Of a stretch of 64,000 bases of DNA, positions 33,394 to 42,077 are shown piece by piece. The number at the start of each line of letters is the position of its first letter. The first letter of the stretch is position 1. The notes below the pieces were generated by a model, which was not told where the DNA came from, made no database searches, and was given only the letters and a program-made list of their open reading frames with translations. Origin of the DNA: Bradyrhizobium sp. WSM1743 (GTDB taxonomy: Bacteria; Pseudomonadota; Alphaproteobacteria; Rhizobiales; Xanthobacteraceae); contig NZ_AXAZ01000001.1 in the NCBI RefSeq assembly GCF_000473065.1, forward strand, positions 372,001 to 436,000, written 5' to 3'. The position numbers and the translations under genes are program-made.

Positions 33394-34638
33394 ATGACGA
33401 TGACTCGCCGCGACGTACTGCTCGGAGCCACCGCCGCCGCTGCGCTGCTGCCGCTAGCTGCGCGCGCGCAAACGTCTGAGGTGGTGATTGGCGCAACCTA
33501 TCCCCTGTCGGGCTCCGGCGCGCAGGTGGGTGTCGATGCGCAGCGTGCTTTCGAGACCGCGATCGACATCATCAATAACGACCAGGACTTCGAGCTTCCG
33601 CTCGCGAAGGGCGTAGGTTTGCCCGGCCTCGGCGGTGCCAAGATCCGTATTGTCTATGCCGACACCCAGGGCGATCCGCAGAAGGGGCGCGCCGAAGCCG
33701 AGCGGCTGATCACGCAGGAAAAGGTTTGCGCCATCCTCGGTTCCTATCAAAGCGCGGTCGCGGTGACGATCAGCCAAATCTGCGAACGCTACCAGATTCC
33801 GTTCATGTCGGCGGACAACTCCTCGCCGAGCCTGCATCGCCGCGGTCTGAAATATTACTTCCGCGCCTCGCCGCATGACGAGATGTTTTCGGCCGGGATG
33901 TTCGACTTCCTCGATGCGATGAAGAAGAAGGGCGCCAAGGCGCAGACGCTGGCGCTGTTCCACGAAGACACCATCTTCGGCACCGACTCCGCCAACGCCC
34001 AGACCAAGCTCGCGACCGAGCGCGGCTACAAGATCGTCGCCGACATCAAGTACCGCGCCAACTCGCCGTCGCTGTCGGCCGAGGTACAGCAGCTCAAGGC
34101 TGCCAATGCCGACGTGCTAATGCCGTCGAGCTACACCACGGACGGCATCCTGCTGGTCAAGACCATGGCCGAGCTCGGCTACAAGCCGAACGCGATCGTG
34201 GCCCAGGCGGCCGGCTTCTCCGAGAAAGCGCTCTACGACGCCGTTGGCGACAAGCTCGAGGGTGCGATCACCCGCGGCAGCTTCTCGCTCGATCTCGCCG
34301 CCAAGCGGCCGATGGTCGGCAAGATCAACGACCTATTCAAGGCCAAGTCGGGCAAGGACCTCAACGACAACACGTCGCGGCAGTTTATGGCCATGATCAT
34401 CATGGCGGACGCTATCAACCGCGCCAAATCGACCGACGGCGAGAAGATCCGTGACGCGCTGGCCGCGACCGAGATGCCGGGCGACCAGACCATCATGCCC
34501 TGGAAGCGCGTCAAGTTCGACGAGTCGGGCCAGAACAACGATGCCGATCCGGTCCTGCTGCAATATGTCGGCGGCAAGTTCGTCACCGTCTTCCCGTCGC
34601 AGGCGGCGGTGGCGGATGCAATTTGGCCGATGAAGTAA
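33394..34638 (+). CDS. Branched-chain amino acid-type ABC transporter, periplasmic binding protein (LivJ-like)
   Basis: The 414-residue protein has a Tat-like leader (TRRDVLLGATAAAALLPLAARA, cut near residue 26, shown in part by the RR pair) and the Peripla_BP_6 fold (IGATYPLSGSGAQVG, then AILGSYQSAVAVTISQI). This receptor class binds amino acids, amides, aromatic acids or other small acids. It begins a five-gene transporter unit (receptor, two permeases, two ATPases). The company of DUF1445 and hydroxyacid enzymes argues against leucine as the true ligand. Confidence 0.92.
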   Translation: MTMTRRDVLLGATAAAALLPLAARAQTSEVVIGATYPLSGSGAQVGVDAQRAFETAIDIINNDQDFELPLAKGVGLPGLGGAKIRIVYADTQGDPQKGRAEAERLITQEKVCAILGSYQSAVAVTISQICERYQIPFMSADNSSPSLHRRGLKYYFRASPHDEMFSAGMFDFLDAMKKKGAKAQTLALFHEDTIFGTDSANAQTKLATERGYKIVADIKYRANSPSLSAEVQQLKAANADVLMPSSYTTDGILLVKTMAELGYKPNAIVAQAAGFSEKALYDAVGDKLEGAITRGSFSLDLAAKRPMVGKINDLFKAKSGKDLNDNTSRQFMAMIIMADAINRAKSTDGEKIRDALAATEMPGDQTIMPWKRVKFDESGQNNDADPVLLQYVGGKFVTVFPSQAAVADAIWPMK

Positions 34639-34670
34639 GCGATCAGGTTGCGGGCGGGGGACGAAGCGAC

Positions 34671-35549
34671 GTGACAGCTGAAACGATTATCCAGAGTCTC
34701 GCGAGCGGCCTGCTGATGGGGCTGCTTTACGGACTGATCGCCGTCGGCCTGGCGTTGATCTTTGGCCTGATGGACGTCGTCAACTTCGCCCATGGCGAAT
34801 TCCTGATGCTGGCGATGTACGTGACATTCTTCCTGTTCACGTTCTTCGCGATCGATCCACTGCTGTCGGCGCCGCTGGCCGCCGCTGCCCTGTTTGTCCT
34901 GGGGGCGGCGGTCTATCTCCTGATCGTGCGGTTTGCGATGCGTGCCAAGGCCAATGTCGGCATGGTGCAGATCTTCGCCACCTTCGGCCTCGCGATCGTG
35001 ATGCGGGGCCTAGCGCAGCTGTTCTTCACCGCCGACTACCGCAGCGTTCCCAACTCATGGCTCGGCGGCAAGACGGTATCGGTCGCCGGGATCTACCTGC
35101 CGCAGCCGCAGCTGTTCGGCGCGCTGGTCGCGATCGCCGCGTTCGGCGGGCTCTATCTATTCATCAACCGCACCGATTTCGGCCGCGCGCTCGAAGCGAC
35201 CCGTGAAGATCCCGGCGCGGTGGCCCTCGTCGGCATCGACAAGAACCGCGTGTTCGCGCTCGGCTGGGGCCTCGGCGGTGCGCTGGTCGGGCTTGCCGGC
35301 GCCATCATGGCGACCTTCTTCTACATCTATCCCGACGTCGGCGCGTCCTTTGCGCTGATCGCCTATGTCACAGTGGCGCTCGGCGGCTTTGGCAGCGTGT
35401 TCGGCGCCTTTGCCGGCGGCATCGTCGTCGGCCTGGTCGAAGCCACCACTGCGTTGATCCTGCCGCCATCGTTGAAGTCGGTCGGTATTTACGCGGTCTA
35501 TCTGCTCGTCGTGTTCATTCGGCCGCGTGGCCTGTTCGGGTCGATGTGA
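34671..35549 (+). CDS. Liv-type ABC transporter permease (LivH-like)
   Basis: The 292-residue inner-membrane protein carries the LivH opening GLLYGLIAVGLALIFGLMDVVNFAHGE, read in two blocks around residues 18-44, and RALEATREDPGAVALVGID in the cytoplasmic loop. GTG 34671 has GGGGGA upstream; a TTG at 34623 is also open but overlaps the receptor gene. Its stop overlaps the next ATG by one base. Confidence 0.93.
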   Translation: MTAETIIQSLASGLLMGLLYGLIAVGLALIFGLMDVVNFAHGEFLMLAMYVTFFLFTFFAIDPLLSAPLAAAALFVLGAAVYLLIVRFAMRAKANVGMVQIFATFGLAIVMRGLAQLFFTADYRSVPNSWLGGKTVSVAGIYLPQPQLFGALVAIAAFGGLYLFINRTDFGRALEATREDPGAVALVGIDKNRVFALGWGLGGALVGLAGAIMATFFYIYPDVGASFALIAYVTVALGGFGSVFGAFAGGIVVGLVEATTALILPPSLKSVGIYAVYLLVVFIRPRGLFGSM

Positions 35550-36529
35550 TGGACAAGCAATTCGTCGCGCGGCGCCGCCGCGACCTCATCACCGCCGCCG
35601 GTCTCGCGGCCGTCGCCGCGATCGTGCCGCTGTTCGTCAAGGACGTCTACGTCCAGAACATCATGGTGCTGACGCTGATGTACGCGGCGTTGTCGCAGAG
35701 CTGGAACATCCTGTCCGGCTATTGCGGGCAGATATCGCTCGGACACGCGCTGTATTTCGGGCTCGGTGCCTACACCACCGCGCTGCTGTTCACCAAGTTC
35801 GGCGTGCTGCCGTGGTTCGGCATGATCGCCGGCGGGCTGATCTCCGCCGCAATCGCGATGGCGCTCGGCTATCCCTGCTTCCGCCTCGGCGGCCACTACT
35901 TTGCGATCGCCACCATCGTGATCGCCGAGATCGGATTGCTGCTGATCCAGAACTGGGATTGGGCCGGCGCGGCCCTCGGCATCGACATTCCCGTGCGCGG
36001 CGACAGCTGGCTTAAATTCCAGTTCACGCGCTCGAAACTGCCATACTTCTACTTCGCGCTGGTGCTCGCCTGCGTCGCCTGGTTCGTCACCTGGTGGCTG
36101 GAAGATTCCAAATGGGGCTATTGGTGGCGCGCGGTGAAAGACAATCCGCAGGCGGCCGAGAGCCTCGGCGTCGTCGTGTTCAATTCGAAGATGGGCGCGG
36201 CGGCGGTCTCCGCCTTCCTGGTCGCGGTCGGCGGCAGCTTCTATGCGCAGTTCGTTTCCTACATCGATCCCGGAAGCGTCATGGGCTTCCAGTTCTCGCT
36301 CTTGATGGCGTTGCCGGCAGTGCTCGGCGGCATCGGCACGCTGTGGGGACCGATGCTCGGCGCCGTCATCCTGATCCCGATCACCGAGTTGACGCGCTCC
36401 TATATCGGCGGCTCCGGCCGCGGCGTCGACCTCATCGTCTACGGCGCGCTGATCGTCCTGATCGCACTCGCGCGGCCGGAAGGGCTGGTCGGCCTGTTCT
36501 CGCGGCGGCGCAAGGAGGCCACGCGATGA
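35549..36529 (+). CDS. Liv-type ABC transporter permease (LivM-like)
   Basis: The 326-residue polytopic protein has the LivM features SWNILSGYCGQISLGHALYFG near residue 50 and RAVKDNPQAAESLGVVVF near 195. It should pair with the LivH-like protein to form the channel. ATG 35549 shares a base with the livH stop; GTG 35546 is the only near alternative. Its 3' end overlaps the ATPase gene by 4 bases (ATGA). Confidence 0.93.
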   Translation: MDKQFVARRRRDLITAAGLAAVAAIVPLFVKDVYVQNIMVLTLMYAALSQSWNILSGYCGQISLGHALYFGLGAYTTALLFTKFGVLPWFGMIAGGLISAAIAMALGYPCFRLGGHYFAIATIVIAEIGLLLIQNWDWAGAALGIDIPVRGDSWLKFQFTRSKLPYFYFALVLACVAWFVTWWLEDSKWGYWWRAVKDNPQAAESLGVVVFNSKMGAAAVSAFLVAVGGSFYAQFVSYIDPGSVMGFQFSLLMALPAVLGGIGTLWGPMLGAVILIPITELTRSYIGGSGRGVDLIVYGALIVLIALARPEGLVGLFSRRRKEATR

Positions 36530-37257
36530 CGGCGCTCCTGGAAACCCGCGGCGTCTGGCAGCGCTTCGGCGGCCTGATCGCCAACAGCGACGTCTCGATC
36601 TCCGTTGGGCGCGGCGAGATCGTCGGCCTGATTGGTCCGAACGGCGCCGGAAAGTCGACGCTGTTCAACCTGATCGCCGGCGTGTTGCCGCCAACCCAGG
36701 GCTCGATCGTCTTCGACGGCGAGGACGTCACCAATCTGCCGGCGGCCGCGCGCTGCCAGCGCGGCATCGGGCGCACCTTCCAGGTGGTCAAGAGCTTCGA
36801 GACCATGACGGTCATCGACAACGTCATCGTCGGGGCTCTCGTGCGCAACACCGTGATGCGCGAGGCCCGCCGCAAGGCGCATGAGGTGCTGGAGTTTACC
36901 GGCCTCGCCGCGCGTGCCGACGTGCTCGCCAGCGACCTCGTGCCGGCCGAGAAGCGCCGTCTCGAAGTCGCGCGGGCGCTCGCAACGGAGCCGAAGCTGC
37001 TGCTGCTCGACGAGGTCCTCACCGGCCTGACGCCGACCGAGGCGCAGACCGGCGTGGCGCTGGTGCGCAAGGTGCGCGATTCCGGCATCACCGTGTTGAT
37101 GGTCGAGCACGTCATGGAGATCGTGATGCCGCTGGTCGACCGCGCCATCGTGCTCGACCTCGGCAAGGTGCTGGCCGAGGGCAAGCCCGCCGACGTCGTG
37201 CGCGATCCCAAGGTGATCAAGGCATATCTGGGAGATCGTCATGCTGTCGGTGCGTGA
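36526..37257 (+). CDS. Liv-type ABC transporter ATPase (LivG-like)
   Basis: The 243-residue ATPase has Walker A GPNGAGKST (around residue 38-46), the LivG-type signature region LVPAEKRRLEVARAL in place of a canonical LSGGQ, and Walker B LLLLDEVLTGL. AGGAGG precedes the ATG at 36526. It overlaps livM by 4 bases and the next ATPase gene by 17. Confidence 0.94.
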   Translation: MTALLETRGVWQRFGGLIANSDVSISVGRGEIVGLIGPNGAGKSTLFNLIAGVLPPTQGSIVFDGEDVTNLPAAARCQRGIGRTFQVVKSFETMTVIDNVIVGALVRNTVMREARRKAHEVLEFTGLAARADVLASDLVPAEKRRLEVARALATEPKLLLLDEVLTGLTPTEAQTGVALVRKVRDSGITVLMVEHVMEIVMPLVDRAIVLDLGKVLAEGKPADVVRDPKVIKAYLGDRHAVGA

Positions 37258-37945
37258 AGTCACCACCGCCTATCAGGGGCTGGTTGCTATCTCCGCGGTT
37301 TCGATCGAGGTACAGAAGGGCGAGATCGTCTGCGTCGCCGGCGCCAACGGCGCGGGCAAGTCGACGCTGCTGAAATCCATCGCCGGCGCCGAACGCCCGC
37401 GCGCGGGCTCGGTGACGTTCGACGGCAAGCGCCTCGACGGCTTGGCGCAGCATCACATCACCGCAACAGGCATCGCCTATGTGCCAGAGAATCGTCGCCT
37501 GTTCCCGCGCCTGTCCGTGCGCGACAATCTTCGCCTCGGCAGCTATCTCTATCGCGGCGAGGCGAACCGCGAGGGGCCGCTCGATCTCGTCTTCCAGCTG
37601 TTTCCGCGCCTGTCCGAACGCCTCGAGCAGCGCGCCGAGACGCTCTCTGGCGGCGAGCAGCAGATGCTCGCGATCGGCCGCGCCCTGATGACGCGCCCGC
37701 GGCTGTTGATGCTGGACGAGCCCTCGCAAGGCATCATGCCAAAACTGGTGGACGAGATCTTCCAGGCGGTGAAGCGCATCCGCGACGCCGGCATGACCGT
37801 GCTGATCGTCGAGCAGCGCATGGCCGAGTGCCTGGAGATCGCCGACCGCGCCTACATCCTGCAAACCGGCCGCGTGCTGATGCAGGGCCCCTCCGCGGAG
37901 ATCAAGGGCAATCCGGACGTGAGGAAGGCGTATCTGGGGCTGTAG
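37241..37945 (+). CDS. Liv-type ABC transporter ATPase (LivF-like)
   Basis: The 234-residue ATPase has Walker A GANGAGKST, the LivF-type VPENRRLFPRLSVRDNL, the signature LSGGEQQM and Walker B LLMLDEPSQGI. It completes a full transporter set with overlapping reading frames, so expression should be stoichiometric. A tandem of two palindromic repeats follows. Confidence 0.94.
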   Translation: MLSVREVTTAYQGLVAISAVSIEVQKGEIVCVAGANGAGKSTLLKSIAGAERPRAGSVTFDGKRLDGLAQHHITATGIAYVPENRRLFPRLSVRDNLRLGSYLYRGEANREGPLDLVFQLFPRLSERLEQRAETLSGGEQQMLAIGRALMTRPRLLMLDEPSQGIMPKLVDEIFQAVKRIRDAGMTVLIVEQRMAECLEIADRAYILQTGRVLMQGPSAEIKGNPDVRKAYLGL

Positions 37946-37961
37946 GCGCAAGCCCACTGCC

Positions 37962-38030
37962 GTAGCCCGGATGAGCGCAACGATATCCGGGGCCGCTGGT
38001 CCCGCATGTCGCTTCGCTCATGCGGGCTAC
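37962..38030. repeat. Intergenic palindrome, class F (copy 1)
   Basis: GTAGCCCGGATGAGCG on the left and CGCTCATGCGGGCTAC on the right with ATATCCGGGG inside. A relative lies at 54731-54815. It follows the LivF-like stop and directly precedes a class A copy. Confidence 0.85.
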
Positions 38031-38048
38031 AGGCGCTGCCACGTCCTC

Positions 38049-38128
38049 CGTCATTGCGAGCGTAGCGAAGCAATCCAGAATCCCTCGGCGTAAAGACTCT
38101 GGATTGCTTCGCTGCGCTCGCAATGACG
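38049..38128. repeat. REP-like palindrome, class A (copy 4)
   Basis: CGTCATTGCGAGCGTAGCGAAG and the inverted CTTCGCTGCGCTCGCAATGACG, with CAATCCAGA/TCTGGATTG inside (arms listed in parts). It lies between the convergent LivF-like and otnC genes. Confidence 0.9.
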
Positions 38129-38143
38129 AGGGTAGAGCGGGGC

Positions 38144-38809
38144 TTAATCCTCGTGCCCATGCTCCGGCAACGTCACCCCGAACACCTTGACCAGATCCGT
38201 CACCTGCTCCGGTGACAGATACCGCGGGTTCGTCCCGCGCAGCAGCAAGTACAGCTTCGCCGTCTCCTCCAGCTCTTCCGTGGCGAACACCGCCGCCTCC
38301 AGCGTGTCGCCGGCGACGACCGGGCCGTGATTGGCGAGCAGCACGGATGAGTACTTTCCCGCCAGCCCCTTGATCGCGTCCGCGACCGCGGGATCGCCGG
38401 GGCGGTAATAGGGCACGAGCGCGGTGGCGCCGCATTTCATCAGGTAATAGGCCGTCATCGGCGGCAGCGCGGCGCGCGGGTCGATCTCGGGGAGCATCGA
38501 GAGCGCGACCGAATGCGTGGAGTGCAGATGCACGATGGCCCGCGCACTCCCACGCGTGTCATAAAGCGCATTGTGCAGCGGAACTTCCTTGGTCGGCGCG
38601 TCGCCCGAGACCAACCGGCCCTGGCTATCCAGCCGCGACAGCTTCGCGGGGTCGAGGAAGCCGAGCGAGGCGTTGGTCGGCGTCACCAGCCAGCCGCCAT
38701 CGTCCAGCTTGACGCTGATATTGCCGGAGGATCCCGGCGTCAGCCCGCGCTCGAACAGGGACCGTCCGAAGCGGCAGATATCCTCGCGCAGCAATGTCTC
38801 GTTGCTCAT
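38144..38809 (-). CDS. otnC: OtnC, 3-oxo-tetronate 4-phosphate decarboxylase (class II aldolase family)
   Basis: The 221-residue protein has the class II aldolase/adducin zinc site: LTPGSSGNIS (around residue 25), HLHSTHS near 95 and LANHGPV near 160. In the threonate/erythronate pathway OtnC decarboxylates 3-oxo-tetronate 4-phosphate to dihydroxyacetone phosphate. Neighbouring ltnD, otnI and otnK make the assignment firm. It is divergent from ltnD. Start MSNET at 38809 was chosen; ATGs at 38818 and 38833 are alternatives. Confidence 0.92.
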   Translation of the reverse strand: MSNETLLREDICRFGRSLFERGLTPGSSGNISVKLDDGGWLVTPTNASLGFLDPAKLSRLDSQGRLVSGDAPTKEVPLHNALYDTRGSARAIVHLHSTHSVALSMLPEIDPRAALPPMTAYYLMKCGATALVPYYRPGDPAVADAIKGLAGKYSSVLLANHGPVVAGDTLEAAVFATEELEETAKLYLLLRGTNPRYLSPEQVTDLVKVFGVTLPEHGHED

Positions 38810-38836
38810 GGCCGTCATGCCTGCTTGTCTCATGCT

Positions 38837-38873
38837 TTGGCAGCGCGGCCAAGCCGTGTTATTCGGTTGCCAA
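38837..38873. promoter_or_regulatory. TTGGC/GCCAA half-sites between otnC and ltnD
   Basis: TTGGC-N6-GCCAA (38837-38852) is followed by TTGCCAA (38867-38873), which is inverted to the first TTGGCA. The cluster lies in the divergent 111-base gap and could serve a shared regulator. No regulator gene of the DeoR/GntR type is adjacent. Confidence 0.4.
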
Positions 38874-38920
38874 GCTGCCGCAAAGGGCGGCTATTCGGGA
38901 AACGTTCAAGGGTTAATTGC

Positions 38921-39838
38921 ATGTCCGCCTCCACGTCACAAAATCAGCGTATCGCCGTCGTCGGGCTCGGCTCGATGGGTTTTGGCATGGCGACCTCGCT
39001 GAGACGCGCCGGCCATGCCGTCACCGGCTGCGACGTTTCGGCGGACGCTGTGGCGCGGTTCGTCAAGGATGGCGGCGCCGGCGCCAAAACGCCGGCCGAG
39101 GCGGCCAAGGACGCCGACATCGTCGTGAGCGTCGTCGTCAATGCGGCGCAGACCGAGGCGATCCTGTTCGGCAAGGATGGTGCCGCCGAGACCATGCCGA
39201 AGGACAGCGTCTTCATATCCTCGGCCACCATGGATCCCGACGTGGCGCGGCGCCTCGCCAAGCAGCTGGAGGCGACCGGCCGGCACTATCTGGATGCGCC
39301 GATCTCGGGCGGGGCGCAGCGCGCTGCGCAAGGCGAGCTGACGATCCTTGCCTCCGGCAGTCCCGCCGCTTTTGCCAAGGCGCGGCCCGCGCTCGATGCC
39401 ATGGCGGCAAAGCTTTACGAGCTCGGCGATGCCGCCGGGCAGGGTGCGGCGTTCAAGATGATCAACCAGCTTCTCGCCGGCGTGCACATCGCTGCCGCCA
39501 GCGAAGCCATCGCGTTCGCCGCCAAGCAGGGCCTCGACATCCGCAAGGTCTATGAGGTGATCACGGCGTCCGCCGGCAATTCCTGGATGTTCGAAAACCG
39601 CATGCCGCACGTGCTCGACGGCGATTACACACCGCGAAGCGCGGTGGAGATATTCGTCAAGGACCTCGGCATTATCCAGGACATGGCGCGCAGTGCCCGA
39701 TTCCCGGTGCCGGTCTCCGCCGCCGCGCTCCAGATGTTCCTGATGACATCAGCCGCCGGCATGGGCCGCGACGACGACGCGTCGGTTGCGCGCATGTATG
39801 CGCAGGTCACCGGCGTCAAGCTGCCCGGCGACAAGTAA
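38921..39838 (+). CDS. ltnD: LtnD, L-threonate (4-carbon sugar acid) 2-dehydrogenase
   Basis: The 305-residue member of the beta-hydroxyacid dehydrogenase family has GLGSMGFGMA (residues 14-23) for NAD, DAPISGGAQRA near 125, and FKMINQLLAGVH with the catalytic Lys near 185. It oxidises L-threonate to 2-oxo-tetronate. ATG 38921 follows AAGGG. It starts the plus-strand unit ltnD-otnI-otnK (15-base gap to otnI). Confidence 0.92.
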   Translation: MSASTSQNQRIAVVGLGSMGFGMATSLRRAGHAVTGCDVSADAVARFVKDGGAGAKTPAEAAKDADIVVSVVVNAAQTEAILFGKDGAAETMPKDSVFISSATMDPDVARRLAKQLEATGRHYLDAPISGGAQRAAQGELTILASGSPAAFAKARPALDAMAAKLYELGDAAGQGAAFKMINQLLAGVHIAAASEAIAFAAKQGLDIRKVYEVITASAGNSWMFENRMPHVLDGDYTPRSAVEIFVKDLGIIQDMARSARFPVPVSAAALQMFLMTSAAGMGRDDDASVARMYAQVTGVKLPGDK

Positions 39839-39853
39839 GCAAGAGGAACTCTG

Positions 39854-40636
39854 ATGCCCCGTTTCGCCGCCAATCTCTCGATGATGTTCACCGAGGTGCC
39901 ATTCCTCGACCGCTTCGATGCCGCCGCGCAAGCGGGCTTCACCGCCGTTGAGTTCCTTTTTCCTTACGAGCATCCGGCCGAGGCGGTCGGCGAGCGGCTC
40001 AAGCGTAACGGACTGACGCAGGCGCTGTTCAACCTGCCGCCGGGCGACTGGAATGCCGGCGAGAAGGGCTTTGCGGCGCTCCCGGCGCGGTTCAATGATC
40101 TCAAGGCGAGCCTGGAGACAGCGCTGCCTTACGCCAAGGCGACCGGCGTCAAGCGGCTGCACCTGATGGCCGGCATCGCCAACCGCGGCGAGCGCGTTGC
40201 GATCGAGGCGTTCTACAAATCGGTGGCCTGGGCCGCGGAATTCTTCGCACCCCATGGCATCGATATCGTGCTCGAGCCGATCAATGCCCGCAACGTGCCC
40301 GGCTACTTCCTCAACGATTTCGGCTTCGCGCGGGATCTGATCCAGGAGCTGCGACTTGCGAACCTGAAGCTCCAGTTCGATATCTATCACTGCCAGATCA
40401 TCCATGGCGACGTCACCATGCGGCTGCGCGAGATGATGCCGATCATCGGCCACATCCAGATCGCCAGCATTCCCTCGCGCAACGAGCCTGACGGCGAGGA
40501 GCTGAACTATCCGTTCCTGTTCGAAGAGCTCGACCGGCTCGGCTATGCCGGCTTTGTCGGCTGCGAATACAATCCGCGCGGCAAGACCACCGACGGCCTT
40601 GCCTGGTTCAAGCCTTATGCTGGAGTGAAGCCGTGA
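39854..40636 (+). CDS. otnI: OtnI, 2-oxo-tetronate isomerase (hydroxypyruvate isomerase family)
   Basis: The 260-residue TIM-barrel protein shows the Hyi/OtnI pattern: ANLSMMFTEVPFLDRF at the start, EPINARNVPGYFL around residue 138 with a metal Glu, FDIYHCQIIHGD near 176, and GCEYNPRGKT near the end. It converts 2-oxo-tetronate to 3-oxo-tetronate. It overlaps otnK by 4 bases (GTGA). The Hyi alternative is unlikely because otnK, otnC and ltnD are all present. Confidence 0.92.
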   Translation: MPRFAANLSMMFTEVPFLDRFDAAAQAGFTAVEFLFPYEHPAEAVGERLKRNGLTQALFNLPPGDWNAGEKGFAALPARFNDLKASLETALPYAKATGVKRLHLMAGIANRGERVAIEAFYKSVAWAAEFFAPHGIDIVLEPINARNVPGYFLNDFGFARDLIQELRLANLKLQFDIYHCQIIHGDVTMRLREMMPIIGHIQIASIPSRNEPDGEELNYPFLFEELDRLGYAGFVGCEYNPRGKTTDGLAWFKPYAGVKP

Positions 40637-41907
40637 CACTTGCGTTGGGCTGCATCGCCGACGACTATACCGGCGCCTCCGATCTCGCCAACACGTTGAC
40701 GCGCGCCGGCTTGCGTACCGTGCAGACCATCGGCGTGCCCGCGGACGATCTCGCGCTGCCCGAGGTCGACGCCGTCGTGGTGTCCCTGAAGAGCCGCTCG
40801 ATCGAGGCGGGCCTTGCCGTGTCGCGCTCGCGCGCGGCGGAGGCGTGGCTACGCGGCCGCGGCGCAGGCCACGTGTTGTTCAAGATTTGCTCGACCTTCG
40901 ATTCCACCGACGCCGGCAATATCGGCCCCGTCATGGACGCGCTGCGCGCCGATTGCGGCGAGGCTGCCGTTCTGGTGACGCCGGCGTTTCCGGAGACCGG
41001 CCGCACCGTCTATCAGGGCAACCTCTTCGTCGGCGCCGCGCCGCTCAACGAGAGCCCGCTGAAGGACCATCCGCTCAACCCGATGCATGATTCCAACCTG
41101 GTGCGCGTGCTGGCGCGTCAGAGCAGGACACCGATCGGCCTCGTCGATCTCGCCACCGTCACGCGCGGCGCCGATGCGGTCCGGGCGCGATTGGCCGAGC
41201 TCGCAGGCAAAGGTATCGGCGCTGCGATCATCGACGCCGTGTTCGACCGCGACCTCGAGATCATCGGTCTCGTCGCGGCCGAACATCGGCTGTCGGTCGG
41301 CGCCTCCGGCATCGGTCTTGGGCTCGCGCGCGCGTTGGTGTCGACGGGCAAGGTCAAGACGGCTGCGGCGAGCAGCGAAACCGGCACGGCGGTCGGCGGA
41401 TCGGTGGCGTGTCTTGCCGGCAGCTGCTCGCAGGCGACGCTTCAGCAGATCGCCAACGCCGAACGCATCATGCCGGTGCTCCATCTCGACCCAGACCGTA
41501 TCATTGCGGGGTCAGGCGAAGCGCAGCGCGCGCTGGACTGGGCAAGACCACGACTGGCCGAGGGTCCGGTGCTGATTGCATCGAGCTCGACACCCGATCA
41601 GGTCGCCGCGCTGCAAGCGCGCCACGGTCGCGACGCCGCCGGCCATGCGATCGAGCAGGCCATGGCCGATATTGCAGAAAACCTCGTAAAATCGGGTGTG
41701 CGGCGACTGATCGTTGCCGGCGGCGAGACGTCCGGGGCCGTTGTCGATCGGTTGAAGATTCCTGGGTTTCTCGTAGGAGTGGAGATCGCGGCGGGCGTCC
41801 CGGTGCTGCGCGCGGTCGGCGCCGACAGCGACATGCTGCTCGCACTGAAGTCCGGAAATTTCGGCGGCGGAGAGTTTTTCTCCGATGCGCTTAGGCTCAT
41901 GCGCTGA
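40633..41907 (+). CDS. otnK: OtnK, 3-oxo-tetronate kinase (DUF1537 four-carbon acid sugar kinase)
   Basis: The 424-residue protein has the N-terminal substrate domain (CIADDYTGASDLAN, residues 7-20; TFDSTDAGNIGPV) and the C-terminal nucleotide-binding domain (VAGGETSGAVVDRL near residue 363). It phosphorylates 3-oxo-tetronate at O4 for OtnC. The GTG start overlaps the otnI stop. Together with the host's triose pathway the four enzymes give a full route from threonate to DHAP. Confidence 0.93.
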   Translation: MTLALGCIADDYTGASDLANTLTRAGLRTVQTIGVPADDLALPEVDAVVVSLKSRSIEAGLAVSRSRAAEAWLRGRGAGHVLFKICSTFDSTDAGNIGPVMDALRADCGEAAVLVTPAFPETGRTVYQGNLFVGAAPLNESPLKDHPLNPMHDSNLVRVLARQSRTPIGLVDLATVTRGADAVRARLAELAGKGIGAAIIDAVFDRDLEIIGLVAAEHRLSVGASGIGLGLARALVSTGKVKTAAASSETGTAVGGSVACLAGSCSQATLQQIANAERIMPVLHLDPDRIIAGSGEAQRALDWARPRLAEGPVLIASSSTPDQVAALQARHGRDAAGHAIEQAMADIAENLVKSGVRRLIVAGGETSGAVVDRLKIPGFLVGVEIAAGVPVLRAVGADSDMLLALKSGNFGGGEFFSDALRLMR

Positions 41908-41946
41908 GCGCAGAGCATTCTTAGCTGCCTGTTCATTTCTTTCGGG

Positions 41947-41964
41947 CTCCGTACTCGTACGGAG
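41947..41964. other. Short perfect hairpin in the otnK-MCP gap
   Basis: CTCCGTA-CTCG-TACGGAG (stem 7, loop 4) lies 40 bases after otnK. It is not followed by a T run, so an intrinsic terminator is doubtful; a regulator site or RNA stem is equally possible. Confidence 0.4.
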
Positions 41965-42077
41965 TCGTAGTTAACATCTGCACAGGTGCTCTGGTGTTGG
42001 ATGTCGTTGCTGCTCCCTTTGGTTGATTCGTAGAATTTCCGGACGCGCCACCCGCGCCAGTACAAAGAGACCCGATT

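Noticed and set aside
36961..37035. LivG-like ATPase considered defective because LSGGQ is replaced by LVPAEKRR
   Set aside because: LivG proteins commonly carry a divergent signature; Walker A, Walker B and the switch region are intact.
37962..38128. Tandem palindromes considered as a CRISPR array
   Set aside because: The two units differ, there are no regularly spaced identical repeats and no cas genes in the window.
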